From assembly GCF_001653235.2 (NCBI RefSeq), contig NC_035790.1:992001-1056000 (forward strand): 64,000 nt of DNA, in the 5' to 3' direction. Both the position numbers and the translations under genes were made by a program. A model generated the notes under the pieces. The model saw only the letters and a list, made by a program, of their open reading frames with translations, did not search any database and was not told the DNA's origin. Below, one piece after another: positions 10,791 to 21,282 of the stretch; within the stretch, counting starts at the first letter, position 1; each line of letters starts with the position of its first letter. The stretch is from Pochonia chlamydosporia 170 (lineage: Eukaryota > Ascomycota > Sordariomycetes > Hypocreales > Clavicipitaceae).

Positions 10791-12731
10791 ATGCATGAGC
10801 GTGATGAAAGTCTTGGGCAACTCTCCAGGAGCTCAACACTAGTCGGGGAAACAGACAGCCACGGCTCACCACTGCCGGAGAGTCGAAGCAGAGACAGCCA
10901 AAACCTGGCGTCTGAAGCCCTTCCTCATACGCCTCCTAGTCAAACTCCTGACCCTCCCCCGACCAGCGTTGCAGCCTTTGCGCGACAGTGCGAGTCCTCT
11001 TTTGGCTCACACCACCATTCCACAAGTCCAACGGATAGTTGTGTGGACGAAGGAAGCCCGGGTTTCCTTCCATGTCCCAAGTCCTCCATAGAAGACGGCC
11101 AAAATGGAAACGACACAGCCCTTGGTCATGGTCAGGCTTCCCGTCGTCCGTCAACGCCCGTCAACGGCCGCCACCTGGAAGAGGCTAGAGTACTGAAATA
11201 CGACAGGGGGCGTGGTATGCAAATAGTCTGCATTGTTGGGTCTTTTATGGGTGCTATCTTTGCGCTCGGTTTTCTTATTGCTGGGATTTACGTCCTCACC
11301 ACGAGCCAGCCTCAACAAACTCTATCGTACGATGTATCGGAACCAGCGTACTGGGCGATATCCTACTCGGTTCACCTGACTTTCCTGTGCTCTGCTTATA
11401 GCGCAAGGGCTATACGCGATGTGTCACTTCGATGGGGTTTGTCCAAAGATGGTCGACTAGGATGCAACACGCACATCGCACCATTTGCCAGCTCGACAAG
11501 AAGCAAGGTGCACAAGTGGTATATGGGCATAGTGTTCAACATTTCTTTGTCGCTGACCAGTGCCTGTACACTCACGTCATTCCGGCTGCCCTCCCTGAAG
11601 CCCGACGGCAAGGTGAGATATGCAGGATTGAACGGCATGGTGATGGTGCTGTGTGGCCTCGCAGCCGGAATCACCGTCGTCATCACCTCGTGGACGTTGG
11701 CGACCACGATGATACCAACGTGGAGCTCAAACCCGTTGAACACGGCGTCAGCAGCAGTACAAAATGGCCTTGTGACACCTCGCCCCAATCGATGCATGCT
11801 ATCGGTACAACAGCAACACGAAGCAGATGAACGCACGCCCGACATGTCGACGTACGTGTACCCTCGCGATACACAGCCAAGCCTGGTTCAAGCCTACCGC
11901 TCTACCCGGTATCTTCTGATGGCTTCTTGGGCACTTCCTATGGCTGCCATCATCGGAGCGGTCACTGTTCTTGTCCTTTGCTCTCAAGGCTTCATGTCTT
12001 ACGCGGCAATAGGTCAGGGGCTGACGTTCAGCTGGGAAAAGAACACCCGGCCACGCAATTTTGCCCAGCTGGTCGTTCTGCCAAAAGCAGACGGATCTTC
12101 ACCATATAAATTTTCCAGTCGGGCGGTATGTGGCGTCTTCTTTCTGGCCTCTCTGCATCTGATCCAGACCTTGTCGTTAGATTGCGCAGAGGGGGTGCTG
12201 CATCGTTGGACAGACGAATTGACCTGGCGAAGAGCGTACGCAGAAGATGCACAATCCGCCTCTGGGGCACAACTTTCCCAAAGGTTTCTGGCCGCGACGA
12301 TATTGAGCCCATACAAAATTTTGTTCCTGATGAACAGGGCAACATTACATTGGGCTCTTGGTCAGTGCGTATTGGTGACGTCTCGGCCGCGGAGAAATGA
12401 TTTGGCTCAGATGGAGTTCTATTATGTACGACTGGGCGTGTATGCTCTTTTTGCCTGTTCAATCTGTGGCTTTGTCACGTTTCTGGCCACAAGGCATTCT
12501 CGGGGGCCGCAGCCAGCCACATTTGGGCACCTGCAGACACTGGCGGATGTTGTCGATGATTGGGAGACGGATGAGAAGAACCGGCTCTGGTGGGGAGACA
12601 AGGCGCAGGTGCAGACAACAGCTTCGGCTTCGGCTTCGGCTTCAGTTTCTGAGGAGAGTGAGCGACGGGCAGGGACGAGCAGCAGAAGAGAAGGTGTGTC
12701 GCGGATTCGCAAGTCGGAGCGGTATCTGTAG
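10791..12731 (+). CDS. Hypothetical multi-pass membrane protein
   Basis: This is a single open frame of 646 aa from the ATG at 10791. I do not recognise a family. The first 135 residues are Ser/Pro/His-rich and probably disordered in the cytosol. About seven hydrophobic helices follow (roughly 144-170, 186-206, 242-262, 281-305, 375-398, 444-465, 546-567). The C-terminal tail has an Ala-Ser dipeptide run encoded by a GCTTCG repeat (about 12628-12650), then charged residues. The long uninterrupted frame, the membrane pattern and the codon composition support a real gene. The 3' flank has short GATGTC and GGAACT repeats and a poly-T/CT tract near 12850. Confidence 0.75.
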   Translation: MHERDESLGQLSRSSTLVGETDSHGSPLPESRSRDSQNLASEALPHTPPSQTPDPPPTSVAAFARQCESSFGSHHHSTSPTDSCVDEGSPGFLPCPKSSIEDGQNGNDTALGHGQASRRPSTPVNGRHLEEARVLKYDRGRGMQIVCIVGSFMGAIFALGFLIAGIYVLTTSQPQQTLSYDVSEPAYWAISYSVHLTFLCSAYSARAIRDVSLRWGLSKDGRLGCNTHIAPFASSTRSKVHKWYMGIVFNISLSLTSACTLTSFRLPSLKPDGKVRYAGLNGMVMVLCGLAAGITVVITSWTLATTMIPTWSSNPLNTASAAVQNGLVTPRPNRCMLSVQQQHEADERTPDMSTYVYPRDTQPSLVQAYRSTRYLLMASWALPMAAIIGAVTVLVLCSQGFMSYAAIGQGLTFSWEKNTRPRNFAQLVVLPKADGSSPYKFSSRAVCGVFFLASLHLIQTLSLDCAEGVLHRWTDELTWRRAYAEDAQSASGAQLSQRFLAATILSPYKILFLMNRATLHWALGQCVLVTSRPRRNDLAQMEFYYVRLGVYALFACSICGFVTFLATRHSRGPQPATFGHLQTLADVVDDWETDEKNRLWWGDKAQVQTTASASASASVSEESERRAGTSSRREGVSRIRKSERYL

Positions 12732-12877
12732 ATGTCGATGTCGATATAGATGTAGATGAATCTGGGCTTGGACACGGACACGGAACTGGAACTGGAACTG
12801 GACCTTGGCGGATATCGACTGACGGTGTGTTTTCCCCCTTGTATTTCTTTTTTTTTTTTTTTTCCCTCCCTTCTGAT

Positions 12878-13060
12878 GAGTTGTCGCTTTCCTTTCATGT
12901 TTTCCTTTCTTCTCTTCTCTCTTGTATCAATCAATACCTAGCTTAGACTTGGATAGAACAGTCATGCTCGCGTGTGACAGGTGGTTACATCGAATGGCAA
13001 ACTTGGAAATGTAACAATACCCCCCGCCGTAGGTTCAATGTCCCGGCAGTCAAGGTTGGT
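12878..13060. repeat. Dispersed repeat A, copy 1
   Basis: This segment resembles 29572-29765 in the same orientation. Shared stretches include the CTTCTCTTCTCTCTTGTAT run, the ACTTGGAT.GAACAGT run and the CAGTCAAGG end. Differences are mostly C-to-T and G-to-A in the 29-kb copy. It lies on the 3' side of the small secreted protein gene (13267-14044). Confidence 0.7.
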
Positions 13061-13266
13061 CCAGTCTGCTATTTGTGTATTTCTATCCTGCTGCTATACC
13101 TTGTAGTAAGAGGAGCTCCGCTTACAGGATTGGGCACAAAATGCGGTTCAACGCAGTCAAGACGGCCGGCCGCCCACCCCCAGCCCTCTCTCCCGCCCGA
13201 GGGAAGGGGGAGAGGAGGAGGGAGGGCGAAGAAAAGAAAGCTGCCGCTGCTATCGGCTTGTGCAAG

Positions 13267-14044
13267 TTACATATAAGCTTGGCACTTGCGGTCGGGCTTT
13301 CTATAGATAAAATTCCAATTACCCGCCGAGAATATCTGGCCAACAAAGTTGAGATGCTTGGGGTCTGGGCTCTTTGGCAGGCAGACCCTGGCAAGATCAC
13401 TAGCAGCCTGGTTAAGCTGCTTCTCGGTAAGGATTATATCAAATGTATTCTGCGAGAGAAGGGACTTGTCAGCTTAACTGCCTTCTTTGTTTTTCTTGTT
13501 TTTTTCCTTCCTTTGTTTTGGAGAAAGGGGGAAGGGAGAAAAGAGGGAGGGAGGTAAACCATAACCACATCATCCTGCGTTGATAGATTCATGCATGTGG
13601 TGTGTTATTTGGAAACCCAGACACTTACATCATTGCAGGCATATTGACCGGCTCCTGTTCCACATTCTACCTCTGCGCATTTTTTGGCCTTGATAGCTTT
13701 CGAGCCTATAATTTGAGGGCCTACCCATTCCCAATCTAACCAGTTATATGGGCCAGGGCCACAGATAATGTTTTTCCTAACATACGGAACGGCGGCCCGC
13801 GTGTTAAGACTGTGGGTTATGTTAAAGTCAGCTGCAACTTGGATTGTAACTTCGGGTTCGACTTGGGGTGCGACTTGGGGTGCAGCTGCTTGGAGAGGCG
13901 AGGCTGCGGCCTATTGACACCAGGAGGTATAGTTAGTTACATGTAGTCCATCTCTACATCTCTCGAGGTTATGTAAGAAAATATAGCAGGACTTGCCTGG
14001 GCTGCCAGAAGAGACAGGAGAGTGAGTAACTGAGATGGCAACAT
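13267..14044 (-). CDS. Small secreted cysteine-containing protein, copy 1
   Basis: Three exons on the minus strand (14044-13997, 13910-13629, 13449-13267) give 170 aa. The gene is too broken up to appear as a long open frame. It starts MLPSQLLTLLSLLAAQ, a signal-peptide-like N-terminus followed by an Ala/Pro/Gln-rich linker. The mature part has six cysteines (ICGPGP, KCAEVEC, YACND, VCLPK, KCQAYM). Intron 1 (86 nt) uses a GC donor with the sequence CAG|GCAAGT; intron 2 (179 nt) is GT-AG. Support comes from the diverged copy at 24.3-25.0 kb, in which exon 3, most of exon 2 and all four splice sites are conserved. I do not recognise the family. A secreted effector-like or defence protein is possible but unproven. 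Confidence 0.7.
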
Positions 14045-14136
14045 GGTTTAATGTTGCGCGTTGCGCGTTACGCGTAGAGAAATTTACACGTTGACGTCTT
14101 GGGAGAATGCAGCAGTGGTGCTGGTGCTTTGTGTCG

Positions 14137-14181
14137 GGATTGTGATTGTGATTGTGGTTGTGGTTGTGGTTGTGGTTGTGT
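14137..14181. repeat. (GTGATT/GTGGTT)n hexamer repeat in the 5' flank
   Basis: Seven or so tandem units of GTGATT then GTGGTT lie about 95 bp upstream of the secreted-protein start. The pseudogene copy has (GTGACT)n at the equivalent place (about 25099-25139). The repeat is therefore older than the duplication. Confidence 0.85.
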
Positions 14182-14229
14182 GATCAAGGACGGAGAAAGA
14201 GTCGCAGTACATATATGTCCTCCTTTCTG

Positions 14230-14560
14230 TATTAGCATAGGAATGATTACCCCATGCAACTTGACTTGTCTATTCCCTCTAAATTTAATAACACCAAGTC
14301 CTCGACAATACTGTCTGTACCTGCCGCCTAGCAACTTGGAACCGTCAGTGCACACAAGACATAATACTAAATGGATGCAGCTAGTCTAACATGTTTGCTA
14401 TTGTTTAACGTAAAGAGCGCAAACAAAAGCTTAGCCGTCACAATGTGCACGAGACAAACCCCTTGTTAGGTTTATTGTTGGCTATTGTTTGCAAAGAAGC
14501 TTAGGCCTATTAAATAAATAATATCTCAAGTTGTTAGATACCTAGCAAAACCTTGTCTAC
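14230..14560. repeat. Dispersed repeat B, copy 1
   Basis: This segment resembles 29045-29345 in the same orientation. Shared runs include GGAACCGTCA(G/A)TGC, TTTGCTATTGTT, AGCGCAAACAAAAG and GGCTATTGTTTGCAAAG. It is the upstream flank of the secreted-protein gene. The rest of the 14045-14732 gap shows nothing else. Confidence 0.7.
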
Positions 14561-14732
14561 CTAGGTACTTGGCCACAACATGGCTAGGTTGCTTGGCATC
14601 AGCAACCAAGTCGCTGCGAGTGTCTCAGTTGTAGGCGCTGTAAAAATAAATAGCTAAGATGACTAGATTTGGCTTAGCCGTGATTATGCAGGGCGAATCA
14701 GATGACGGCCAAGAATAGAAAAGGCGCTCTGT

Positions 14733-16847
14733 TTACTCGGTCATGGCTGCAGATTTCGCGGTAGGTTGGGGCAATTTTTCCTGCTCCATGCTGACATTGG
14801 TCACTGGATTGTCAAGCACCATTCTTGTCAAGCCAATTTCATTGTTGATCTCCTCCATGCGCTCAAAGTCCGCATTGGCGACGCCTTCGCTTCCGAAAAC
14901 GATATCCTGTTACTGGTCAGTGAATATTCCTAAGGAGAGTGATCATCGTGCCATCTTCGTACCATTTCTTCAAGAGTCAGACGCTTAGTCTCAGGCACGA
15001 AGAACCAGACGAAGCCAGCTCCCGTAAAGGTCAGCATGCCAAAGAGGATATAGGTGCCATATGTAATGCCCTGGAGCATGTCCGGAGTAACCTGGCCGAT
15101 TCTGTGTAGGCAGTTATTAGTCTCGGAAGTAGGAAGTAGGGACTTTGGACTGGGAGACTTACATGAAGTTGTTCATCCAGTTGCTAGATGCACCAATCGC
15201 AGTTCCGTAGGGACGAGAGCTCAGTGGCCAGATTTCCGCGATAACAATCCAAGCACAGGGCCCCCAGCTGTAGCCGAAATGGACCACGAACAACCAGACC
15301 ATTGCGCAGGCTGCCCACCCTGCCGCTTGCCCAGCTGCCCAGTCATGCATGTTTGTGGCAACGATGCCGGCGATGACGAAATGGCAGAGTGACATACCAA
15401 TAGCCCCAGCGACCAAGATGGGCTTGCGTCCGACCTTGTCAACCCAGAAGACTGCCGGTAGTGTAGCGATAAACATGACTATGCCCACAACACCAGTTGA
15501 AAGCAGGTTGACAGTGTTGCTTGTCTGGCCAAGCGACGAGAAAATGGTAGGTGCGTAGTAAAGAACGGCATTGATACCAGTCCACTGCAAAATGCGTTAG
15601 TAGTCACGGGACGCGGGGATTGTTCTCTACCGACCTGTTGGAAGAACATTGTGATGCCTGCAACCGCAGACCGCTTAAGCATAGCCCTGCTTGTAAAGCA
15701 CGACTTGATCGCAACGAATTGGAGCTTGAAAATATTCCAAGCCGTACGCTCTTGAAGATGTGGAAACATCTCTGCGGCCGTCCGCCTCTCAAAGAGAGAT
15801 TGCGCTTTGATCTCCAGGAACTCCAGCTCAATGAGTTCATGGTGCTCAGGCAGGCCTCGGAGCATGGAGAGATTGCGCCGAGCTTCCTCTTCACGGTCAT
15901 TGTGAACCAGCCAACGCGGCGAGAAAGGCATAAACGCCATTCCGACGAGGAGGACCAGACAAGGCGCAATCTGCAGACAGATCGGGACCAACCAAGCAGC
16001 TTCGGATTGCTCACCGCGTGCGGTACCACCAATATAGTTTGTACCACTTGGTCATGTTAGAGACAGATGATGAAAATATTCGGGTTATACGCACTAGTCA
16101 ATCCAGAAACTAAGCATAATGCCGAAGCAGATAGCCAGCTGTTGAAGGGCAACAAGAGAGCCTCGCACCTCACTAGTGCATGTTAGTGAAGGAAGGCCCA
16201 AATAGGATATTGCAACTTACGGAGGAGCCACTTCTGAATTATAGATAGGCACGATCATGGCAAGACTACCGACTCCCATACCACTGATGTCTCATCAGCA
16301 ATGCGTTATTGCCAGCGACGGTGATGGACTTACGTGATAAATCGGCCTCCCAGAATTGCTGACGGTCCCGCCTGGATGGAGGTTGCCTGAACGACTACAC
16401 CAATAATAAAGACACAGCAGGCAACCAAGATGCCATACTTCCGGGAAAGAGTCTCCGCCATGAACGAGGAGAGAAGGGTCCCCATCCAGGCGCCGAGCTC
16501 CAGAATAGCCGTGAGCCATCCTTTCTTCGTCTGGCTTGCATTTGGATCAAATGGATCGTATTCACCCATATCTAAATCAGGGGGTTTAGAGCAATGCCTT
16601 TGCCAGACGGGGACTCTTAAGCCTGAAGGGTTGACTTACGCTCCTTGAAGGAGTTCATGGCGAGCACGCCAGAAAACATTCCTTGGTTGTATCCGTAGAG
16701 AACCCCACCGATACATGCGAAAGCAGCAATGGAAAAGACCCTGAAGTTCTTTAGCAGGGCACGAAACCCGCTATCTCCCATGAGGGCCTGACGGCGCTTC
16801 AGGGCCGCATCGTAAACGGCGGCGTGATCGCCTGCTGGAGCACCCAT
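14733..16847 (-). CDS. MFS sugar transporter
   Basis: Eight exons on the minus strand (16847-16640, 16571-16334, 16283-16221, 16172-16095, 16046-15635, 15584-15163, 15101-14963, 14906-14733) encode 577 aa. The seven introns are 48-68 nt, with GT(A/G)NG-type donors except GTCGGT in intron 5. Sugar-transporter (PF00083) signatures are visible: a YGYNQG motif in helix 1, SRKYG between helices 2 and 3, PFSPRWLV after helix 6, QQWTGINAVLYYAP in helix 7, DKVGRKP between helices 8 and 9, and PETK after helix 12. It should carry a hexose or related sugar across the plasma membrane by proton symport; the substrate cannot be read from sequence. The ATG at 16847 gives a normal family N-terminus, so I did not use an earlier in-frame non-ATG start. 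Confidence 0.9.
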
Positions 16848-18996
16848 CGTGTTGACACACAGTGGATGAAGGTTTAAGAAGAATATTGGGGCTTGTTTGG
16901 TCACACTACTGTACTCTAGAAGGAATGGATCGTTTTAAATGCATCAAGGCATAATAAGGTATGTCTTATGTACTGCACAGGACTGTACAGTCCATCCTGA
17001 CACGACTCGCCGTTTCCGTACCAATAGCCCCTCATCTTCTGTGTAAGAATCAGCCGTTGCCCCGCGAGAACAATAGATCGGAAGCTATGGCTAAATGGAT
17101 AAATAGAGAAGGGACAGTTTGACGAAAATTCGAGACCATGGCTTGTCTGTAATAGCCCGGGCAGACGCTTGAATTCGAAAGGTCTAGCAGACTCAGCTCA
17201 TATCCGATGCAGTCTAGAACTCGACACTTCCCTCGTCGCCATGGTAATCTCGGTTATGTTCCTAGCGCAGCCTTGCATAGACTTCGGTATGGAAGCCGGA
17301 CGACTAGATCATATGGCTAGCGGCAGAGAGCGCGCGGTCTGATTTGGGAAGAATATTTCTGACGAATTGGTGGAGAGGTTTCCGATCTATCCGACTGCAA
17401 GGAAGCTTCCCCAGGCCGGGGCGATTTAATGCATGTCGCCGTTTAGGCTGAACTGGGTTCGTTCGTCCATCCATGGATGCATTACTGGGAATTCAATCTA
17501 GTAGTCTGCCTGAAATATTTTGACAAGTATCCCATTGGTCCGGATCGTGTTTAACAACCGAGCGCCAATGGATAACCGGTTTCAAAAGGATGGCCCCAGA
17601 GCGGGCTGGGTTCGTCCTCAATAGCTAAACGTCGGTTCAAGTAGGTTCTGGGGGTAGGAGTGCAGTGTCAGGGATGTGAATGGACGCGGCTATTAAATGA
17701 AGTTGATATGTTGGAGAATCCTGGGATTACTGACGCGGTGATTGAAAATAGTGGGTCCCATCCCATGATACCAGCAAATTTAACTTAGTCTCCGCATCAA
17801 ACAGCTACTGCCTGTCGGCTGGGAACCTACGTCAACTAAGGAGCAGGGGTTCTCACCTTCATAATGTGTTGTATGCCACGTGAGATCGATCGGTGCACAG
17901 GCGCTAAGTAGGTATGGGCGGCCAAGCCAACTCTGGAAGGAGCCAGCGCCTAGTTATGCATAAGTCGATTCAAAGAGGTTGAGGTTCTGGACCCCACAGC
18001 CAGCTGGCCATTTTGGCACCCGCGCTGTCACCCCTGCGGATTCTGCTCCTTCCGGGACAACGTATGGGGCCTGTGGAAAAAGGGAAGTTTTCGTCGAATT
18101 TAGCCTAATTGGTGTCCCCATAGCACTACAAGCCTATTAGCTAGGGTGCTGGTAATTTTCGCTTGTACTTGACCACTGAATTCCAGACCTCCTGCGTGCC
18201 CAGCCACATATTCTGTGTAAAAAAAAAAGGTGGAGTCCTTCGGCCGCAACTGTTCCAAACAGAGCAAGTATCCTTAGTCGACTTCTCAGCCCTATAGTTG
18301 CATCACTAATAGCCGAAAGCGCGAGCATTCACAAGCCAATCAAGTTTTGGGGATGACGACCTCGCACACACGTCGCCTATGCTCTCTATCCGACTGTGCA
18401 CGACTTTGTAGCTGGGGGCTGATACTTACCAGTACCTGCATGATGCAGGTGGGCTAGCGTTGGACACGATATCTGCTCCGGATATTGAAGACAACGGCAG
18501 AGGGCATTTGAGCTAAATTGCCACGCAAAATCATTAATGACCTCTCCTGTTTGCCTTTGTCACTGTGCCAAACTCCTCGTAATCGCATGAGGATGTGTAA
18601 CGGCGTGCTGCTTCTTGCCAGCCCAAAAATCCGACTTCAGACAATCCACACTCTGGAGTGCAGCTGTTGGAATTTGCGCACGCATTTTCTTCAGCCCGTG
18701 CGAAAAAAATTAATGATGTTGGTGTCACAGGTCAGTGCCTAGGCCTATGTGAATCTTCGTACTTCGGCGGTGCATCTGAACTAGCTGCAATCGAGTCAGC
18801 GCTAGTTTTCCGCCTGGACCTTGACAAGGCTCACAGAGCCCCAGGCCGGTGATATCTGACTGGGTGGATGTTCATCAAAATGGATGCGATTCGTTAACTC
18901 TGTTCGAGCTTTCTTTGCTCTTTCAAAGCATGCCTCTTTTCAAATGTCTCATTTTTCTGCCTCTTAGTCGCATTTTTGGGGCCAGTACCTTCCGAA
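16848..18996. other. Intergenic region between divergent genes
   Basis: About 2.1 kb separates the sugar transporter (minus) from the DUF7703 gene (plus), so both promoters lie here. No open frame looks real. A segment at about 18433-18560 is a diverged relative of 20703-20840. Confidence 0.45.
18433..18560. repeat. Diverged repeat flanking the DUF7703 gene, left copy
   Basis: An alignable stretch shares ACCTNCATNATGCAGGTGG, ACGGCAG.GG.CATTT and CCCGCAAAA/CCACGCAAAA words with 20703-20840, at roughly two-thirds identity by eye. In this copy the frame that is open in the right copy is closed by stops. Confidence 0.45.
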
Positions 18997-20028
18997 ATGT
19001 CTTCGAGTGAGAGTGGTATGTCCAAGGACCCTGCGGTCCCCCACCCTGTTGCTATTGCTATCGCCTGCTTCCTGGCCATTTCCATGTACAACGTTGTTGA
19101 GCTCATCTTCATCATCATTGTTACGTTCAAGAAGCGTAATAGCCTTTATTTTTGGAGCTTTATGGTCGCTACGGTGGGCATAGCCATCCACGCAATCGGC
19201 TTCTTACTCCGGGACTTCCAAATTACCAAGAGTCGTTTCCTCTATGTCACATTCATGTCGCTTGGTTGGTATGCTATGGTGACAGGACAGTCTGTTGTGC
19301 TCTTTTCCCGGCTACACCTTGTCCTCTACAACCGAAACTGGCTTCGGGCTGTTCGGGTCTTGATCATTACCAATGCCATCGTCTGTCACATCCCCACTAC
19401 AGTTATGACCTACGGCGCCTCCTCGAGCGACCCGGAGCCTTTCCTGGGAATATACTCCATCTATGAGAGAGTCCAAGTCACAATCTTTTTCTTCCAAGAG
19501 GTCGTGATTTCGGGGTTGTACGTCCATGAAGCGATGAAATTTCTACAGATCAGGGCCATCAGGGGCGAGAAAACGAACCACAACATGATGAGGCATCTTA
19601 TAAGCTCCAACATTTTCGTCATCATGCTCGACGTCACTATCCTCGCCCTGGAATTTTCCAACCTTTACGACCTCCAGACAAGCTACAAGGGCGCCGCCTA
19701 CAGCATGAAGCTCAAGCTTGAGTTCAGCGTACTGAACCGCCTAGTCAAGGTGGTCCAACCTCCAAGGTCCACTTACTGCAACCACACAAACGACCTTGAC
19801 GGGACGATACAACTAGAGAGCGTGGACAGCCGCAACAAGATCGGTCGGAGCATCGCGGACAAGATGCAGAGTGGGTACGAAGCCCATGTCAAAGCTGGAG
19901 GAGCCAGATACTTTGGCGATTGCCCTGATCTCGACGTTCCAAAGAAGTCTCTGCTCAGGACGACCGAAATTTTTGTAACAGAGCACGGGAAGTCTATACC
20001 ATGGCAGCGACCAACAAATGGCGCATAG
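18997..20028 (+). CDS. DUF7703-type integral membrane protein
   Basis: A single open frame of 343 aa starts at the ATG at 18997 (a second ATG lies at 19018). About seven hydrophobic segments fill residues 25-240, including AIAIACFLAISMYNVVELIF near the start and a conserved SLGWYAMVTGQSVVLFSRLHL stretch. A soluble tail of about 90 residues follows. The pattern matches the large family of fungal seven-helix proteins now called DUF7703, whose function is unknown. It lies between two diverged copies of a short repeat (18433-18560 and 20703-20840). Confidence 0.75.
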   Translation: MSSSESGMSKDPAVPHPVAIAIACFLAISMYNVVELIFIIIVTFKKRNSLYFWSFMVATVGIAIHAIGFLLRDFQITKSRFLYVTFMSLGWYAMVTGQSVVLFSRLHLVLYNRNWLRAVRVLIITNAIVCHIPTTVMTYGASSSDPEPFLGIYSIYERVQVTIFFFQEVVISGLYVHEAMKFLQIRAIRGEKTNHNMMRHLISSNIFVIMLDVTILALEFSNLYDLQTSYKGAAYSMKLKLEFSVLNRLVKVVQPPRSTYCNHTNDLDGTIQLESVDSRNKIGRSIADKMQSGYEAHVKAGGARYFGDCPDLDVPKKSLLRTTEIFVTEHGKSIPWQRPTNGA

Positions 20029-20702
20029 TCAGAGATAACCGGAGAATCTCTAACCGTGATGAGAGGATATGCTGCCCAGGGCTCGTATTCATCGTCACGG
20101 ACAAAGTTTGCCAGTGCTGAGTATTGATATTCACACTTAGTATTGATTCTGTACTAAGCCTTTGTGACGACTGTATTTGGTATGAAGTCATCCCTACAGT
20201 ACGATGCTTAATGTAATTGCTATTTGCCTCTAAGTCTCCAAACATGCTTTATCGTAGGGTTGAATTGAGACCATAAAGCTTGCCCAAGGTTCACTGTGAA
20301 TCTGTGATAGAACCCGCATGAGCTGTTTCTACTCCATGATAGACAAATAACTAAATATGAAGAAATGCAAGTGGCTGTGCTCGAATATGGTTCGGCTTGC
20401 GCTCTGGCCGCGCCTAGGCCCGTCGACAAGCGAGAATAACTCGGTCAAGCGGAGGAACTCAAGAGGTCCTCGAAGGCCCCTCTTCTAAATTCCGTTTTCC
20501 TTTCCTTCTGTATTTTTTGGACACTCATACCGGTCGTAGTCGCCTAGCCAGTTGTCAATATACTCGCTTGGACCGTTACAATACTATTGATGAAGGTCAA
20601 GTTTCTCCGTTGTGGCGCCCAATATATTCTAGAAGCGGCAGAAGCTGTACAGGATTAGACCCTCAACGGCTAAATGGCCACGATCAGATGGCTGGAAGCT
20701 AT

Positions 20703-20840
20703 CACCTACATCATGCAGGTGGCAAAGGGATTTGACATCATTATCCGTTCAGCACGTTGGAGAAAACGGCAGGGGCCATTTAGGCCGGATTACCCCGCAA
20801 AAATCCCCAGCATTCTCCTCACCTTGATCCCTGTAGACGG
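20703..20840. repeat. Diverged repeat flanking the DUF7703 gene, right copy
   Basis: This is the partner of 18433-18560. In this copy the sequence sits inside an open frame of 76 codons with a hydrophobic C-terminal half, so it may be the better-preserved relic of a small gene. Confidence 0.45.
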
Positions 20841-20939
20841 CTTTGTAACAGCGCAGCTCTGCTTCCTGTACTGGTTGATCGGATCCAGGCCGAGCCTAAC
20901 TTGAGACGCTTCAGGCCACCAGACGTTTGCCAGACCATT

Positions 20940-20983
20940 TGGCAGGGGCCGGCAGGGGCCGGCAGGGGCCGACAGGGGCCGCC
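20940..20983. repeat. Tandem GGCAGGGGCC decamer
   Basis: Four near-perfect head-to-tail copies of a 10-bp unit lie here, the fourth carrying one change (GACAGGGGCC). Confidence 0.85.
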
Positions 20984-21282
20984 GACCTGCCAGTAAAAGG
21001 TTAGTCTGCGGGGTTGAAAGGTACCAAACACTGTAGGGCTATCGGTATGCTCTGGTAAATGTAAGCGCCGGGTACCAGACATACAATCTCTACATACAAT
21101 CTCTACATTGGGGTCTCCAGCTTTCGACTTAGCCGGCTCTAGCAACCAAGAGTTCTACAGAGTATTATGAGGAGAGTCTTCCATGGATACACTGCAAAGT
21201 ATAAGAATTATTGTATCCCCAGCTTCACTTCATCACCGACGTCACATACTCCCAAGCTCAACTCTCAAGCCTTCTCGCAAAC

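Larger units (their letters stand above)
20029..21282. other. Intergenic region with small ORF and tandem repeat
   Basis: The region contains a 76-codon open frame at 20674-20904 (+). Its middle is related to 18433-18560. I cannot assign a function; it may be a gene fragment. A GGCAGGGGCC decamer is repeated four to five times at about 20940-20983. The rest up to the xylosidase start is presumed promoter. Confidence 0.45.

Noticed and set aside
12600..12830. GCTTCG, GATGTC and GGAACT short repeats considered as a CRISPR or satellite
   Set aside because: The units are 6 bp simple repeats without spacers, partly inside a coding tail.
13075..13557. 160-codon open frame on the plus strand
   Set aside because: It runs opposite the last exon and second intron of the small secreted protein gene, whose exons are supported by a second copy.
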